Of a stretch of 64,000 nt of DNA, positions 25,377 through 32,893 are shown in pieces (within the stretch, counting starts at the first letter, position 1; every line of letters begins with the position of its first letter). Under the pieces are notes generated by a model that worked only from the letters and a program-made list of their open reading frames with translations, was not told the DNA's origin and did not search any database. The position numbers were made by a program, and so were the translations under genes. Source of the stretch: Actinomycetospora corticicola. GTDB lineage: Bacteria > Actinomycetota > Actinomycetes > Mycobacteriales > Pseudonocardiaceae. Location of the stretch: the NCBI RefSeq assembly GCF_013409505.1, contig NZ_JACCBN010000001.1:1736001-1800000 (forward strand). Reading direction: 5' to 3'.

Positions 25377-26234
25377 CTACCGGTCGAGGAAGGCGGTGAC
25401 CGCGGCCGCCACCGCGTCCGGACGCTCGACCGGGAGGAAGTGGCCGGCGCCGGGGACCTCGACGGTCTCGCAGAGCGGCGCCGCGAGGCGGCTCAGCTCC
25501 GGGCGGACACACCCGTCCTCGCTGCCGAAGAGGTAGAGCAGCGGGTGGACGGGCAGGCCGAACACCGCCCGCTCCTCCCGGCGGTAGCGCGGGGAACGGT
25601 GCCAGGGCTGCAGCCATGCGCGGTAGTAGCTCAACGCGGCGGTGCGCCGGGCCGGGGTGTCGAGCGCGGCCAGGACCCGGGGGACGTCCCCGCTCGCCTC
25701 GTGGCCCGGCGACCAGTCGGCCCAGAGCTGCGGGACGAGCCGGTCGAGGACCGCCTCGGAGACCCAGGGCAGCTGCTGGAAGACGGTGTACCAGCTCGCC
25801 CGGAGCTGTTCCCCGACGAGCCGCGGGTCCCGCACCTCCGCCGCCGTCGCCAGGGGCGGCACGGCCATCGTGACGACGCGGTCCCAGAGGTCGGGCGCGA
25901 ACACTGCGGCCCCGTAGGCGGCGACCGCGCCCCAGTCGTGCCCCACCAGCAGGGCCGGCCGTCGGTCGCCCAGCGCACGACGGAGCGCGACGGCGTCGGC
26001 GACGAGCGCACCCGACTGGTAGCAGCCGTCCGGCGCCAGCCCGGTCGGCGCGTAGCCGCGCTGGAACGGCGCCACCACCCGGTACCCGCGGGCGGCCAGC
26101 ACCGGCGCGAGGTACCGCCACGACCACGCCGTGTCGGGGTAGCCGTGCAGCAGCACCGCCGGCGGCCCGTCCTCGGGCCCCGTCGTCAGGTAGGCCACCT
26201 CGAGCTCGCCGAGGCGGATGCGCCGCGTCTCCAC
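25377..26234 (-). CDS. Alpha/beta hydrolase, epoxide hydrolase-like
   Basis: 285 residues from GTG 26234. The core fold shows the oxyanion motif LLHGYPDTAWSWRY, the nucleophile elbow LLVGHDWGAVAAYG with Asp as nucleophile as in epoxide hydrolases and haloalkane dehalogenases, the acidic residue in YLFGSEDGCV, and the catalytic His in VPGAGHFLPVERP. The cap region has SYYRAWLQP, whose tyrosines could activate an epoxide. The substrate is unknown. The start is uncertain: a GTG at 26255 and an ATG at 26330 are also in frame, and none has a clear ribosome binding site. The chosen start leaves the usual short N-terminus (VETRRIRLGELEVAYL). Confidence 0.8.
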   Translation of the reverse strand: METRRIRLGELEVAYLTTGPEDGPPAVLLHGYPDTAWSWRYLAPVLAARGYRVVAPFQRGYAPTGLAPDGCYQSGALVADAVALRRALGDRRPALLVGHDWGAVAAYGAAVFAPDLWDRVVTMAVPPLATAAEVRDPRLVGEQLRASWYTVFQQLPWVSEAVLDRLVPQLWADWSPGHEASGDVPRVLAALDTPARRTAALSYYRAWLQPWHRSPRYRREERAVFGLPVHPLLYLFGSEDGCVRPELSRLAAPLCETVEVPGAGHFLPVERPDAVAAAVTAFLDR

Positions 26235-26354
26235 CCCTCGATCATGGCCCGTCACGGCGTCCGACGACGGATCGGCGCCGCTCCTGGGCGAGTGGCCCCG
26301 CTGACGCATCCGGTGACACGGATCGGCCACCGACGGCCTGCGCGGGCGCCGACG

Positions 26355-27380
26355 TCACTCGCGGCCGGAGGAGATCCAGTCGTCGGAGGCGAAGGAGAAG
26401 TTGCGGCTGCCCTGCACCAGGTCGGCGGCGGCGTCGAGCCGGGACTTCTGCTCGGCGGAGAGCGTCAGGGCCACCGCGCCGGCGTTCTCGACGACACGCT
26501 CGGCCGACCGGGTGCCCGGGATCGGCACCGTCGGGACGCCGAACGCCGCGCCCTGTGCGTAGACCCAGGCGAGGGCGACCTGCGCCGCCGTGGCGCCGAG
26601 CTCGTCGGCGACCGCACGGACCACGTCGACCACCTCCTGGTTGGCCTCGAGGTGCTCGGAGAACCGCGGGGACTTCGCGAGCAGCGTCTGCGAGACCCGT
26701 TCCGCGGTCATCGTGCCGGTGAGGAACCCCCGTCCGAGCGGGCTGTAGGGCACGAACCCGACGCCGAGCTCGACCGCCTTCGGCACCACGTTGGCCTCGA
26801 CGTCGCGCGACCAGATGCTCCACTCGCTCTGCACGGCGGCGATCGGGTGCACCGCGGACGCCTCGGCGAGCTCCGTGGCGGTGACCTCGGAGAGCCCGAG
26901 GTGCCGGACCTTGCCCTCGGCGACGAGCTCCGCCATCGCCGTCACGGTCTCGGTGATCGGCAGGTCGAGCTGGCGGCGGTGCATGTAGTAGAGGTCGATG
27001 TGGTCGGTCCCGAGGCGGCGCAACGAGTTCTCGCAGGCCTGCCGGACGTACTCGCGGTCGCCCCGCGTCGGCGTCGCGCCGTTGCCGACCTGCCCGGTGA
27101 TCCCGAACTTGGTGGCCAGCTGGACCTCGTCGCGCCGGTCGGCCAGAACGCGCGCGATCAGCTCCTCGTTGGTACCCGACGGTCCGGTCGTGCCCTCGCG
27201 GGCGGTGCCGTAGACATCGGCGGTGTCGAGGAACGTGACCCCGGCGTCGAGGGCCGCGTGCAGCGTGCGGACACCGGCGTCCGGGTCGGTGGCGCCGTAG
27301 ACGTCGGACAGCGCCATGCCGCCGAAGCCGAGCGCGCTGACCTGCAGTCCGTCGCCGAGGGTGGTGGTCGGGAGACTCAT
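26355..27380 (-). CDS. Aldo/keto reductase
   Basis: 341 residues from ATG 27380. An NADPH-dependent TIM-barrel oxidoreductase. The catalytic tetrad is visible: Asp in FLDTADVYG, the Tyr of the same motif, Lys in LATKFGITG and His in LYYMHRRQ. NADPH contacts are in SPLGRGFLTG and TVPIPGTRSAERV. It resembles the AKR13-like group that acts on various aldehydes. The MarR regulator gene is 39 bases upstream in the same direction, so the two form an operon whose promoter contains the MarR operators. The inducer is unknown. Confidence 0.9.
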   Translation of the reverse strand: MSLPTTTLGDGLQVSALGFGGMALSDVYGATDPDAGVRTLHAALDAGVTFLDTADVYGTAREGTTGPSGTNEELIARVLADRRDEVQLATKFGITGQVGNGATPTRGDREYVRQACENSLRRLGTDHIDLYYMHRRQLDLPITETVTAMAELVAEGKVRHLGLSEVTATELAEASAVHPIAAVQSEWSIWSRDVEANVVPKAVELGVGFVPYSPLGRGFLTGTMTAERVSQTLLAKSPRFSEHLEANQEVVDVVRAVADELGATAAQVALAWVYAQGAAFGVPTVPIPGTRSAERVVENAGAVALTLSAEQKSRLDAAADLVQGSRNFSFASDDWISSGRE

Positions 27381-27419
27381 GGCCGCCACGCTAGGAGTTC
27401 GAGCGCACTCCAGGGCAAG

Positions 27420-27836
27420 TCAGGGGTCCAGCCGGCGGAGCAGCGCGGTCAATTGCGCGCGTTCGTCGCGGTCCAGGGCACCGAACACCTCGGACTGCGC
27501 CTCGTGCACCACGATCGCCAGCTCGGCGTAGGTGGCCGTGCCGCCGGGGGAGAGGGCCACCAGCACCCGTCGGGCGTGCTCCGGGTCCGGACGGCGGGTC
27601 ACGAGGCCCTTGCCGTCGAGCGTCCGGACCGTGGCCGTCACGTCGCTGCGGTCCAGCGCGGCGGCCCGGCCCAGGTCGGCCTGCGTGCGGTGCTCGACGC
27701 CCGCGAGCACCGTCAGGACGCGGTACTCGAACGCGCTCGACCCGGCCTCGGCGAGCCGACGGGACAGCACGGTCTGCGCCCGGGCGGCGGCGCGGGTGAG
27801 CACGGAGGTCCCGAGGTCGGACCAGGAGGTGGGCAC
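27420..27836 (-). CDS. MarR family transcriptional regulator
   Basis: 138 residues from GTG 27836. The winged helix-turn-helix is in the middle: SSAFEYRVLTVLAGVEHRTQ, LGRAAALDRSDVTATVRTLD (recognition helix) and the wing GLVTRRPDPEHARRVLVALS. The C-terminal helices form the dimer interface. MarR proteins repress their own operon and release DNA on binding phenolic or oxidised ligands. It is followed by an aldo/keto reductase gene, which it probably controls. Two inverted repeats overlap its promoter. Confidence 0.88.
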   Translation of the reverse strand: MPTSWSDLGTSVLTRAAARAQTVLSRRLAEAGSSAFEYRVLTVLAGVEHRTQADLGRAAALDRSDVTATVRTLDGKGLVTRRPDPEHARRVLVALSPGGTATYAELAIVVHEAQSEVFGALDRDERAQLTALLRRLDP

Positions 27837-27851
27837 GCCGTTCTCCGTTCG

Positions 27852-27896
27852 GTGTTGGTCACGCCAACACTAGAGGTGTACGTTGGTGGCGCCAAC
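27852..27896 (-). promoter_or_regulatory. Promoter with two inverted-repeat operators upstream of marR-akr
   Basis: On the minus strand TTGGCG (27895-27890), 17 bases, TAGTGT (27872-27867). Inverted repeat 1: GTGTTGG-N5-CCAACAC (27852-27870). Inverted repeat 2: GTTGG-N5-CCAAC (27882-27896). They share the half-site GTTGG, their centres are 28 bases apart, and they cover the -10 and -35 elements. This is the expected layout for MarR autorepression. Confidence 0.75.
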
Positions 27897-27920
27897 ACGG
27901 GGAGGGTCGGGTTCGGCGGC

Positions 27921-28203
27921 GGGATGCCCGACCGGCCGAGCCTCGGCGCCCGCATCGCGAGGTCGACGTGAGGCAGCTTCGTCGGCATCTCGATGTGCCT
28001 GATGCGAACCTCGGGATGCCTGACCGGCGGCCGAAGCCTCGGCGCTCACGCCGCGAGGTCTACGTCAGGCAGCTTCGTCGGCGTCCCAGCATGGCTGATG
28101 TGAACCTCGGTGCGCAGCCGGTCCGGCGCGAGCTGCCCGCGCCCGCGAGGTCGACGTCAGGCAGCGACGAGGGCGTCCCGACCTGCCCGGTGTGCACCTC
28201 GCG
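27921..28203. repeat. Three tandem copies of a ~92-base unit containing an imperfect inverted repeat
   Basis: Units begin their left arm CGAGGTC at 27958, 28054 and 28146 (spacing 96 and 92). Each unit reads CGAGGTCGACGTCAGGCA or a close variant, about 20 bases (GCTTCGTCGG in the first two), then a right arm such as TGGCTGATGTGAACCTCG. The arms pair with each other at 12-14 of 18 positions. The first two units also share a preceding segment starting GGGATGCC (27921, 28013). The block fills most of the 400-base gap upstream of the MarR gene and downstream of the ANTAR gene. No coding frame explains it. A fourth copy is at 36375-36434. Confidence 0.75.
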
Positions 28204-28299
28204 GCCGAGCCCCGTTCGCTCACCCCAGGAGCGATCCGATAATCGACATTATGTCAGATCGGACGGAGAACCCCGGGGTCACCGGGTCCCCCCGAGACC

Positions 28300-29127
28300 T
28301 CAGAGCTCTGCGCGGCGGGAGGCGATCGTCGTCGCGATGTCGCGGATCTTGACGTTCAGGTCCTGCGACGCCCGGCGGAGGATGTCGAAGGCCTCGTCGG
28401 CGTCGACCCCACGACGCTGCATGAGGATGCCCTTGGCCTGACCGATGACGTCCCGGGACTGGAGCGCATCGGTGAGCTGCGCCGTGCGCAGGCGCTCGGC
28501 CTCCACCCGCTGCGCGGCCTGCAGCGCCACCGCCCCGTGCGCGGCCAGGAGCAGCATCATGTCCTCGTCGACGTCGTCGAGGTGCTCGGCCGAGCTGAAG
28601 TAGTAGTTGAGCGCGCCCAGCCGCGGCAGGTCGCTCTCGGGGAACATCCCGGTCGCGACGACGGCGGTCATCCCGAGCTGCGCGACCCGCGGGCCGAAGC
28701 GGGGATAGCGCGGGTCGCGGGCGAGATCGCGGCTGTGGGTGGACCCGGAGCTCGAGTCGGCGACCGCCTCGACGCAGGGCCCCTCCCCGGTCTCGTACTG
28801 GATGTGGTCGGCCCGGGTGGCGAGCGCGTCGGTCTCGACCGGCGTGTGGAACGAGCCGTTCGCCTCGCGCAGCGTCACCGACACCATCGACGCGCCCGGC
28901 GCGAGGTCGTGCGCACGCTCCACGATCCGCTCCAGCACACCGAGGACGCCGGCCTCGGGCGGGACGGAGAACAGGTCACGCGCGAGGGCGAGGAACTGGT
29001 CGCCGAGCGGACCCAGCTCGGCCACGAGCGTCCGGCTGCCACCGTTGCGGCTCGCGCCTCCCCCGGCGCCCTCCGTGTCCTCGACGAACCGACGCCTGGC
29101 CGCCTGCCAATCCCGCTCCGTCGTCAT
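28300..29127 (-). CDS. GAF and ANTAR domain RNA-binding antiterminator-like protein (first)
   Basis: 275 residues from ATG 29127. The GAF sensor domain is at about residues 45-195 (FLALARDLFSVPPEAGVLGVL through ALNYYFSSAEHLDD), with a segment HIQYETGEGPCVEAV typical of this GAF group. The ANTAR domain is the last 60 residues: SRDVIGQAKGILMQRRGVDA, then DEAFDILRRASQDLNVKIRD. ANTAR domains bind paired hexaloop RNA hairpins and prevent transcription termination. The signal for the GAF domain is unknown. A second protein of the same architecture lies 224 bases upstream on the same strand, suggesting duplication. Confidence 0.9.
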   Translation of the reverse strand: MTTERDWQAARRRFVEDTEGAGGGASRNGGSRTLVAELGPLGDQFLALARDLFSVPPEAGVLGVLERIVERAHDLAPGASMVSVTLREANGSFHTPVETDALATRADHIQYETGEGPCVEAVADSSSGSTHSRDLARDPRYPRFGPRVAQLGMTAVVATGMFPESDLPRLGALNYYFSSAEHLDDVDEDMMLLLAAHGAVALQAAQRVEAERLRTAQLTDALQSRDVIGQAKGILMQRRGVDADEAFDILRRASQDLNVKIRDIATTIASRRAEL

Positions 29128-29351
29128 GCCCTATGAGTACCCGGCGATCGGGGTCGCGCGCACGGGGAGGTTGCTCACGGGCGTGTCGTCCGGTCGGATT
29201 CCCCCGGAATCGCGGGCGTTAGCGACGCCGGGGGGTCGGGTATACGGCGGTCGCACCCGTACGGCTGCCCGGGCGGTCGGCTGGTGCAGGTCCTGGATGG
29301 TGCAGACCTCGCTGCCGCCAGGACCGCCCTCACGCCCCATCGGTCCCGACC

Positions 29352-30053
29352 TCACGACGGCTGGGGTGACGTCGCGCTGCCGTCCTGGTCGGTCACGTAC
29401 CACCGGGCGATGTCGACGAGCTTGACGTTCATGTCCTGCGACGCCTCGACGAGTCGGGAGAACGCCGTCGCCGCGTCGATCCGGTAGCGGTTCATGAGGA
29501 TGCCCTTGGCCTGGCCGATGACGTCGCGGCTGGCCACGGCGTCGCGGAGCTGCACCAACCGCCGGCCGCCCTCGACGACCAGCACCGCCTGGTGGGCGAG
29601 GACCTCGGCGATCTCCCGCTCGTGCCCGCCGTCCGGCTCGGTGCGCGCGAAGAGCGTGATCGCGCCGGCGGCGGCACCCGCGATGACGATCGGGACCGCG
29701 AGCACGTCGCGGTAGCCGGCACCGGTCACGGCGTCGGTCCAGGCGTCGGGGAACGGTCGGGCGTCGCCGGGGCCCGCTGCGCGCAGCTCCGACATGGCCC
29801 GCGTCGTCGGACCGCTACCGAGCCGGCCCTCGAGCGCGGCGAGCTCCCGGGCCGGACGGGACGTGGCCGCGCGGGTCGCGCGGTTCCGGTCCAGCACGAG
29901 GGTGACGGCGACGTCGTGGTCGGGCAGCGGTACGACGGCGGCGTGCGCCAGACCGGCGGCGATGCGGTCGAGCGACGACGGCTCGTCGTGGATGATCGCG
30001 AGCAGCTCGTGCGACAGACGTGCGGACGAGGCGATGAGGTCCTTCGAATCCAC
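29352..30053 (-). CDS. GAF and ANTAR domain protein (second)
   Basis: 233 residues from GTG 30053, with GAGGA about 6 nt upstream; the reading frame continues upstream but without features. The GAF-like domain covers about residues 10-165 (LSHELLAIIHDEPSSLDRIAAG through AEVLAHQAVLVVEG). The ANTAR domain follows: SRDVIGQAKGILMNRYRIDA, then ATAFSRLVEASQDMNVKLVD. It shares the ANTAR sequence closely with the 28300 gene, while the sensor halves differ strongly. The two may respond to different signals and act on the same RNA targets. The 224-base gap between them shows no hairpin pair I can call an ANTAR target. Confidence 0.88.
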   Translation of the reverse strand: MDSKDLIASSARLSHELLAIIHDEPSSLDRIAAGLAHAAVVPLPDHDVAVTLVLDRNRATRAATSRPARELAALEGRLGSGPTTRAMSELRAAGPGDARPFPDAWTDAVTGAGYRDVLAVPIVIAGAAAGAITLFARTEPDGGHEREIAEVLAHQAVLVVEGGRRLVQLRDAVASRDVIGQAKGILMNRYRIDAATAFSRLVEASQDMNVKLVDIARWYVTDQDGSATSPQPS

Positions 30054-30136
30054 CTGGTTTCCTCGGGCGGGGACGACACGGCGACGTGCCTGCCTCACGG
30101 CTGAACCAGGGTGTCGGGCGATCCTATCCGCTGCCG

Positions 30137-31030
30137 TCACCCGGGAGGACCACAGGTCCGACCACGGGTACGAGCCGTCAGGGCGAGCGCGTCGCGCGGG
30201 GCGTGGGCCCCGCCGTCGTTGTCGAAGAAGACCCACACGTCGCGCGGGACCGCCGGGGCGGGCTCGCCCGGCGCGATGGTGTCCGCGGAGGCGGACGACT
30301 CCCCCGCCGCCCACGACCCGATGCGGGCCGCCCAGTCCGCCAGGGCGTCGTCGGAGTACCCGCTGCGGTAGAGCTCCGCGTCGCCGTGCAGCCGTACGTA
30401 GACCGGGTCGGCCGTGACGTCGTCGAACCGGGGGAACTCCCCCGCGCCGTCGGAGACGACGAGGGAGACGTCCAGGTCGCGCAGGGTCCGGACGACGGCG
30501 GGGTCGCGGAAGCTCGGGTGCCGCACCTCGAGCGCGTGACGCAGGGGGCGGTCGACGTCGACCTCGGTGCACGGGTCCCGGACCCGGTCCGCGTACGGCC
30601 GCGCGCGCTCGGCGGCCGCGACGGTGGTGCGGGGCAGTCCGGCCAGGAACCCGCCGATCAGCTCGGCGTCCCAGCGCGTGGCGGGCGGCAGCTGCCAGAG
30701 CACCGGGCCGAGCTTCTCCCTCAGGGCCAGCGGACCCGAGGCCAGGAACCGGCCCAGGGCCTCCTCGACGTCGTGCAGACGCTTCATGTGCGTGATGTAG
30801 CGGCTGCCCTTCACCGCGAAGCGGAAGTCCTCCCCCGTCTCCGCCGCCCACCGGCGGAACGTCGACGCCCGCTGCAGGGAGTAGAACGTCCCGTTGATCT
30901 CCGCCGCGTCCAGCCGGGTGGCGAGGTGCTCGAGGCGGCGCCGCTTCGCGAGACCGTCGGGGTAGAAGGCGCCCTGCCAGTGGTCGTAGGTCCAGCCCGA
31001 CGTGCCGATGCGCACCCGGCCCGCGTCCAT
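30137..31030 (-). CDS. DUF72 domain protein
   Basis: 297 residues from ATG 31030. DUF72 proteins are TIM-barrel-like with unknown activity. Family features include VRIGTSGWTYDHWQGAFYP at the N-terminus, EINGTFYSLQRASTFRRWA, FRFAVKGSRYITHMKRL, the GPVLWQLPP motif, EVRHPSF and, near the end, VWVFFDNDGGAHAP. All conserved blocks are intact. It is divergent from the MOSC gene with 48 bases between start codons, so they share a promoter region. Confidence 0.88.
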   Translation of the reverse strand: MDAGRVRIGTSGWTYDHWQGAFYPDGLAKRRRLEHLATRLDAAEINGTFYSLQRASTFRRWAAETGEDFRFAVKGSRYITHMKRLHDVEEALGRFLASGPLALREKLGPVLWQLPPATRWDAELIGGFLAGLPRTTVAAAERARPYADRVRDPCTEVDVDRPLRHALEVRHPSFRDPAVVRTLRDLDVSLVVSDGAGEFPRFDDVTADPVYVRLHGDAELYRSGYSDDALADWAARIGSWAAGESSASADTIAPGEPAPAVPRDVWVFFDNDGGAHAPRDALALTARTRGRTCGPPG

Positions 31031-31065
31031 GGCCACGATTCTCCGCCCCCGCCGTCGGACCGGGT

Positions 31066-31071
31066 TACCGT
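31066..31071 (+). promoter_or_regulatory. Putative -10 hexamer (TACCGT) for leaderless MOSC gene
   Basis: TACCGT ends 7 nt before GTG 31079. No ribosome binding site is seen. It is in the 48-base divergent region with the DUF72 gene. Confidence 0.35.
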
Positions 31072-31078
31072 CGCCGCC

Positions 31079-31720
31079 GTGGGCGTGATCGAGTCGGTGA
31101 ACGTCGGCGTGGAGCGGGCGATCCTCGCGAAGACCGGGCGTTCCGGGATCGACAAGCGCCCGGTCGCCGGCGCGGTGTCGGTCGACGTCCCGGCCCCGGG
31201 GTGCAGCGGCCTCCCCGGCGACCCCGTCAGCGACACCGAAAACCACGGCGGCCCGGACCAGGCGGTCTACGCCTACGCCCGCGAGGACCTCGAGGCCTGG
31301 GTCCCGACGCTGGGACCGCTGCGCGCGGGGACGTTCGGTGAGAACCTGACGACCCGGGAGCTCGACGTCACCGGGGCACGGATCGGCGAGCGCTGGCACG
31401 TCGGAGACTCGCTCGTCCTGCAGGTCACGGGCCCGCGCATCCCCTGCCGCACCTTCGCCGCCTGGCTGGACCGCGCGGGGTGGGTCCGGGAGTTCACGAC
31501 GGCGGGTGTCCCGGGCGCCTACCTGCGCGTGGTCGAGCCGGGCCCGGTGCGGGCCGGTGACCGGGTCGTCGTCGAGCGCCCCGACCACCAGGTGACGATC
31601 GGTCTCGCCTTCCGTGCACTGATGACCGCCCCCGAGCTCCTCCCCGAGCTCCTCCCGGCCCTGTCGTCGCTGCCGGCGGACGTGCGGGAACGTCTGCTGC
31701 GGCGTCTCCCGGCCCGGTGA
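31079..31720 (+). CDS. MOSC domain protein (YiiM-like)
   Basis: 213 residues from GTG 31079. MOSC domains bind molybdenum cofactor or transfer sulfur. The family pattern is clear: KRPVAGAVSVDVPAPGCSG, the block DTENHGGPDQAVYAYAREDL, FGENLTTRELDV, and the conserved cysteine in GPRIPCRTFAAWLD. The YiiM-like C-terminal part (REFTTAGVPGAYLRVVEPG) is followed by a helical tail. YiiM of E. coli reduces N-hydroxylated substrates, so an activity of that kind is possible. A GTG at 31085 is an alternative start. The stop codon is in the loop of a hairpin. Confidence 0.85.
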   Translation: MGVIESVNVGVERAILAKTGRSGIDKRPVAGAVSVDVPAPGCSGLPGDPVSDTENHGGPDQAVYAYAREDLEAWVPTLGPLRAGTFGENLTTRELDVTGARIGERWHVGDSLVLQVTGPRIPCRTFAAWLDRAGWVREFTTAGVPGAYLRVVEPGPVRAGDRVVVERPDHQVTIGLAFRALMTAPELLPELLPALSSLPADVRERLLRRLPAR

Positions 31721-31727
31721 CCGGGCC
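31711..31727. terminator. Hairpin with the MOSC stop codon as loop
   Basis: GGCCCGG (31711-31717), TGA (31718-31720, the stop codon), CCGGGCC (31721-31727). A perfect 7-base stem at the 3' end of the gene, suited to termination. Confidence 0.5.
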
Positions 31728-31774
31728 GGCCCTGGACAACGGTGGTGGCGCCGTTCGCGGGCTCCGGGGACGCC

Positions 31775-32061
31775 TCAGCTCGTCGCCGCGGGCACCTCGT
31801 CCGGCAGGTCCGCCCCCGCGGTCGCCTGCCACGGGAAGCCGCCGCGACGGTGGCGCACCGCGTACCGCAGCCGGCCGTGGGCGTTGAGGCCGTGCCAGGC
31901 GACCTGGCTCAGTGGTGACAGGGCCGGGAGGCCACCGCAGACCGGGGACGAACGGGGTGGCGCCGGTGACCGGCCCGACGTGCGCGGCGTCGATCCGCTG
32001 GAGGTTCGCCTCGACGGCGCCGAGCTCGAGCGCGGGCTGGACGACGGCGATGCGCGGCATG
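31775..32061 (-). pseudogene. Gene remnant with nitrilase-like start, frame broken
   Basis: In one frame ATG 32061 begins MPRIAVVQPALELGAVEANL, the way carbon-nitrogen hydrolases start. After about 40 codons the plausible reading shifts to another frame, which continues as SQVAWHGLNAHGRLRYAVRH and ends DLPDEVPAATS at 31775. Together they would make only about 95 residues, far shorter than a 260-residue nitrilase, and no catalytic residues are present. This looks like debris from a deletion. The second part was not recognised. The rest of the 429-base gap downstream of the HlyD-like gene holds nothing else I can support. Confidence 0.35.
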
Positions 32062-32149
32062 CGGGCATCCTCGCGGTCCGGGCGGGACCGGCCGCTCCCC
32101 CCGCCCGGGAGAGCGTCCTCCCCCGTCCGAGCCGGCGGATTCGGGTGGG

Positions 32150-32893
32150 CTACTCCCCCGGCTTGTGGATGTCCACGGTGACGTTCATGCCCGGGATGAG
32201 GTCCGCGCCCTGCATGTCGGTGATGCCGACGCGCACGGGGATGACCTGGGTGACCTTCTGGAAGTTCCCGCCGGAGTTCGACTGCGGGAACGGGGAGAAC
32301 ACGGCGGCCGCACCGCCCTGGATCTGGTCGACGTAGCCGCGGAAGGTCCGGCCCGGGTAGGCGTCGACGGTGAAGTCGACCGGTCGGCCCACCTGCACCT
32401 CGTCGATGTCGGTCTCGTCCACGCGGGCGGTCACGTAGACGTCGGTCGGGTCGTAGGCGATGGCGAGCTGGCTGCCGGCGGTGAGGTAGGCGCCCTCGGC
32501 GGTGTTGGTGGTGGCGACGGTGGCGTCGGCGGGTGCCCGGATCGGGAGCTGGGGCTGCACGTAGGCACCCTGCAGCTCGACCCGGCCGAGGACCTGGTTC
32601 TTGCGCACCACCGTGCCGACCGAGACGTCCCAGCCGGTGAGGGTGCCGCTCGCCGGCGCGACGATCGGGATCTGGGTCCCGTCGACCTGCGCGTTGTCGG
32701 TGGAGACGAAGCGGCTGGCGTTGAGGAAGTACGACACCGCGAAGGCGATCGCGGCCAGCAGCGCGACCACGATGATCACCGCGAGGGCGATCTTCGTCGA
32801 GCGCTTGAGCGGCCGGCGCTTCGCGGGTTCCGGGGTGCCGTCCGCCGGGGTGGCGGTGTCGTCGCCCGTCGCGGTGTCCTGGGGTGTGCTCAC
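32150..32893 (-). CDS. HlyD/EmrA-type membrane fusion protein
   Basis: 247 residues from GTG 32893. A cytoplasmic Pro/Thr/Asp-rich start is followed by a basic patch (KRRPLKRSTK) and one membrane helix at about 33-55 (IALAVIIVVALLAAIAFAVSYFL). The external part has a biotinyl-lipoyl-like segment (VAPASGTLTGWDVSVGTVVRKNQVL) and a beta-barrel segment (VDETDIDEVQVGRPVDFTVD), ending MNVTVDIHKPGE. The hairpin that usually separates the two halves is missing, so it is short, as in many Gram-positive EmrA-like proteins. These work with an MFS (EmrB) exporter; none is present. The GTG overlaps the stop of the lipoprotein gene upstream. Confidence 0.82.
   Translation of the reverse strand: MSTPQDTATGDDTATPADGTPEPAKRRPLKRSTKIALAVIIVVALLAAIAFAVSYFLNASRFVSTDNAQVDGTQIPIVAPASGTLTGWDVSVGTVVRKNQVLGRVELQGAYVQPQLPIRAPADATVATTNTAEGAYLTAGSQLAIAYDPTDVYVTARVDETDIDEVQVGRPVDFTVDAYPGRTFRGYVDQIQGGAAAVFSPFPQSNSGGNFQKVTQVIPVRVGITDMQGADLIPGMNVTVDIHKPGE

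Noticed and set aside
27901-28260. A CRISPR array or a coding gene in the repeat block
   Set aside because: Only three units of 92-96 bases with diverged sequence and no unique spacers of constant length; open frames there change frame between units and have no family features.
29128-29351. ANTAR target hairpins or a SigB-type promoter (GGGTAC near 29140) before the first GAF-ANTAR gene
   Set aside because: No pair of hexaloop hairpins was recognised, and no GTTT-like -35 lies at the right distance from GGGTAC.
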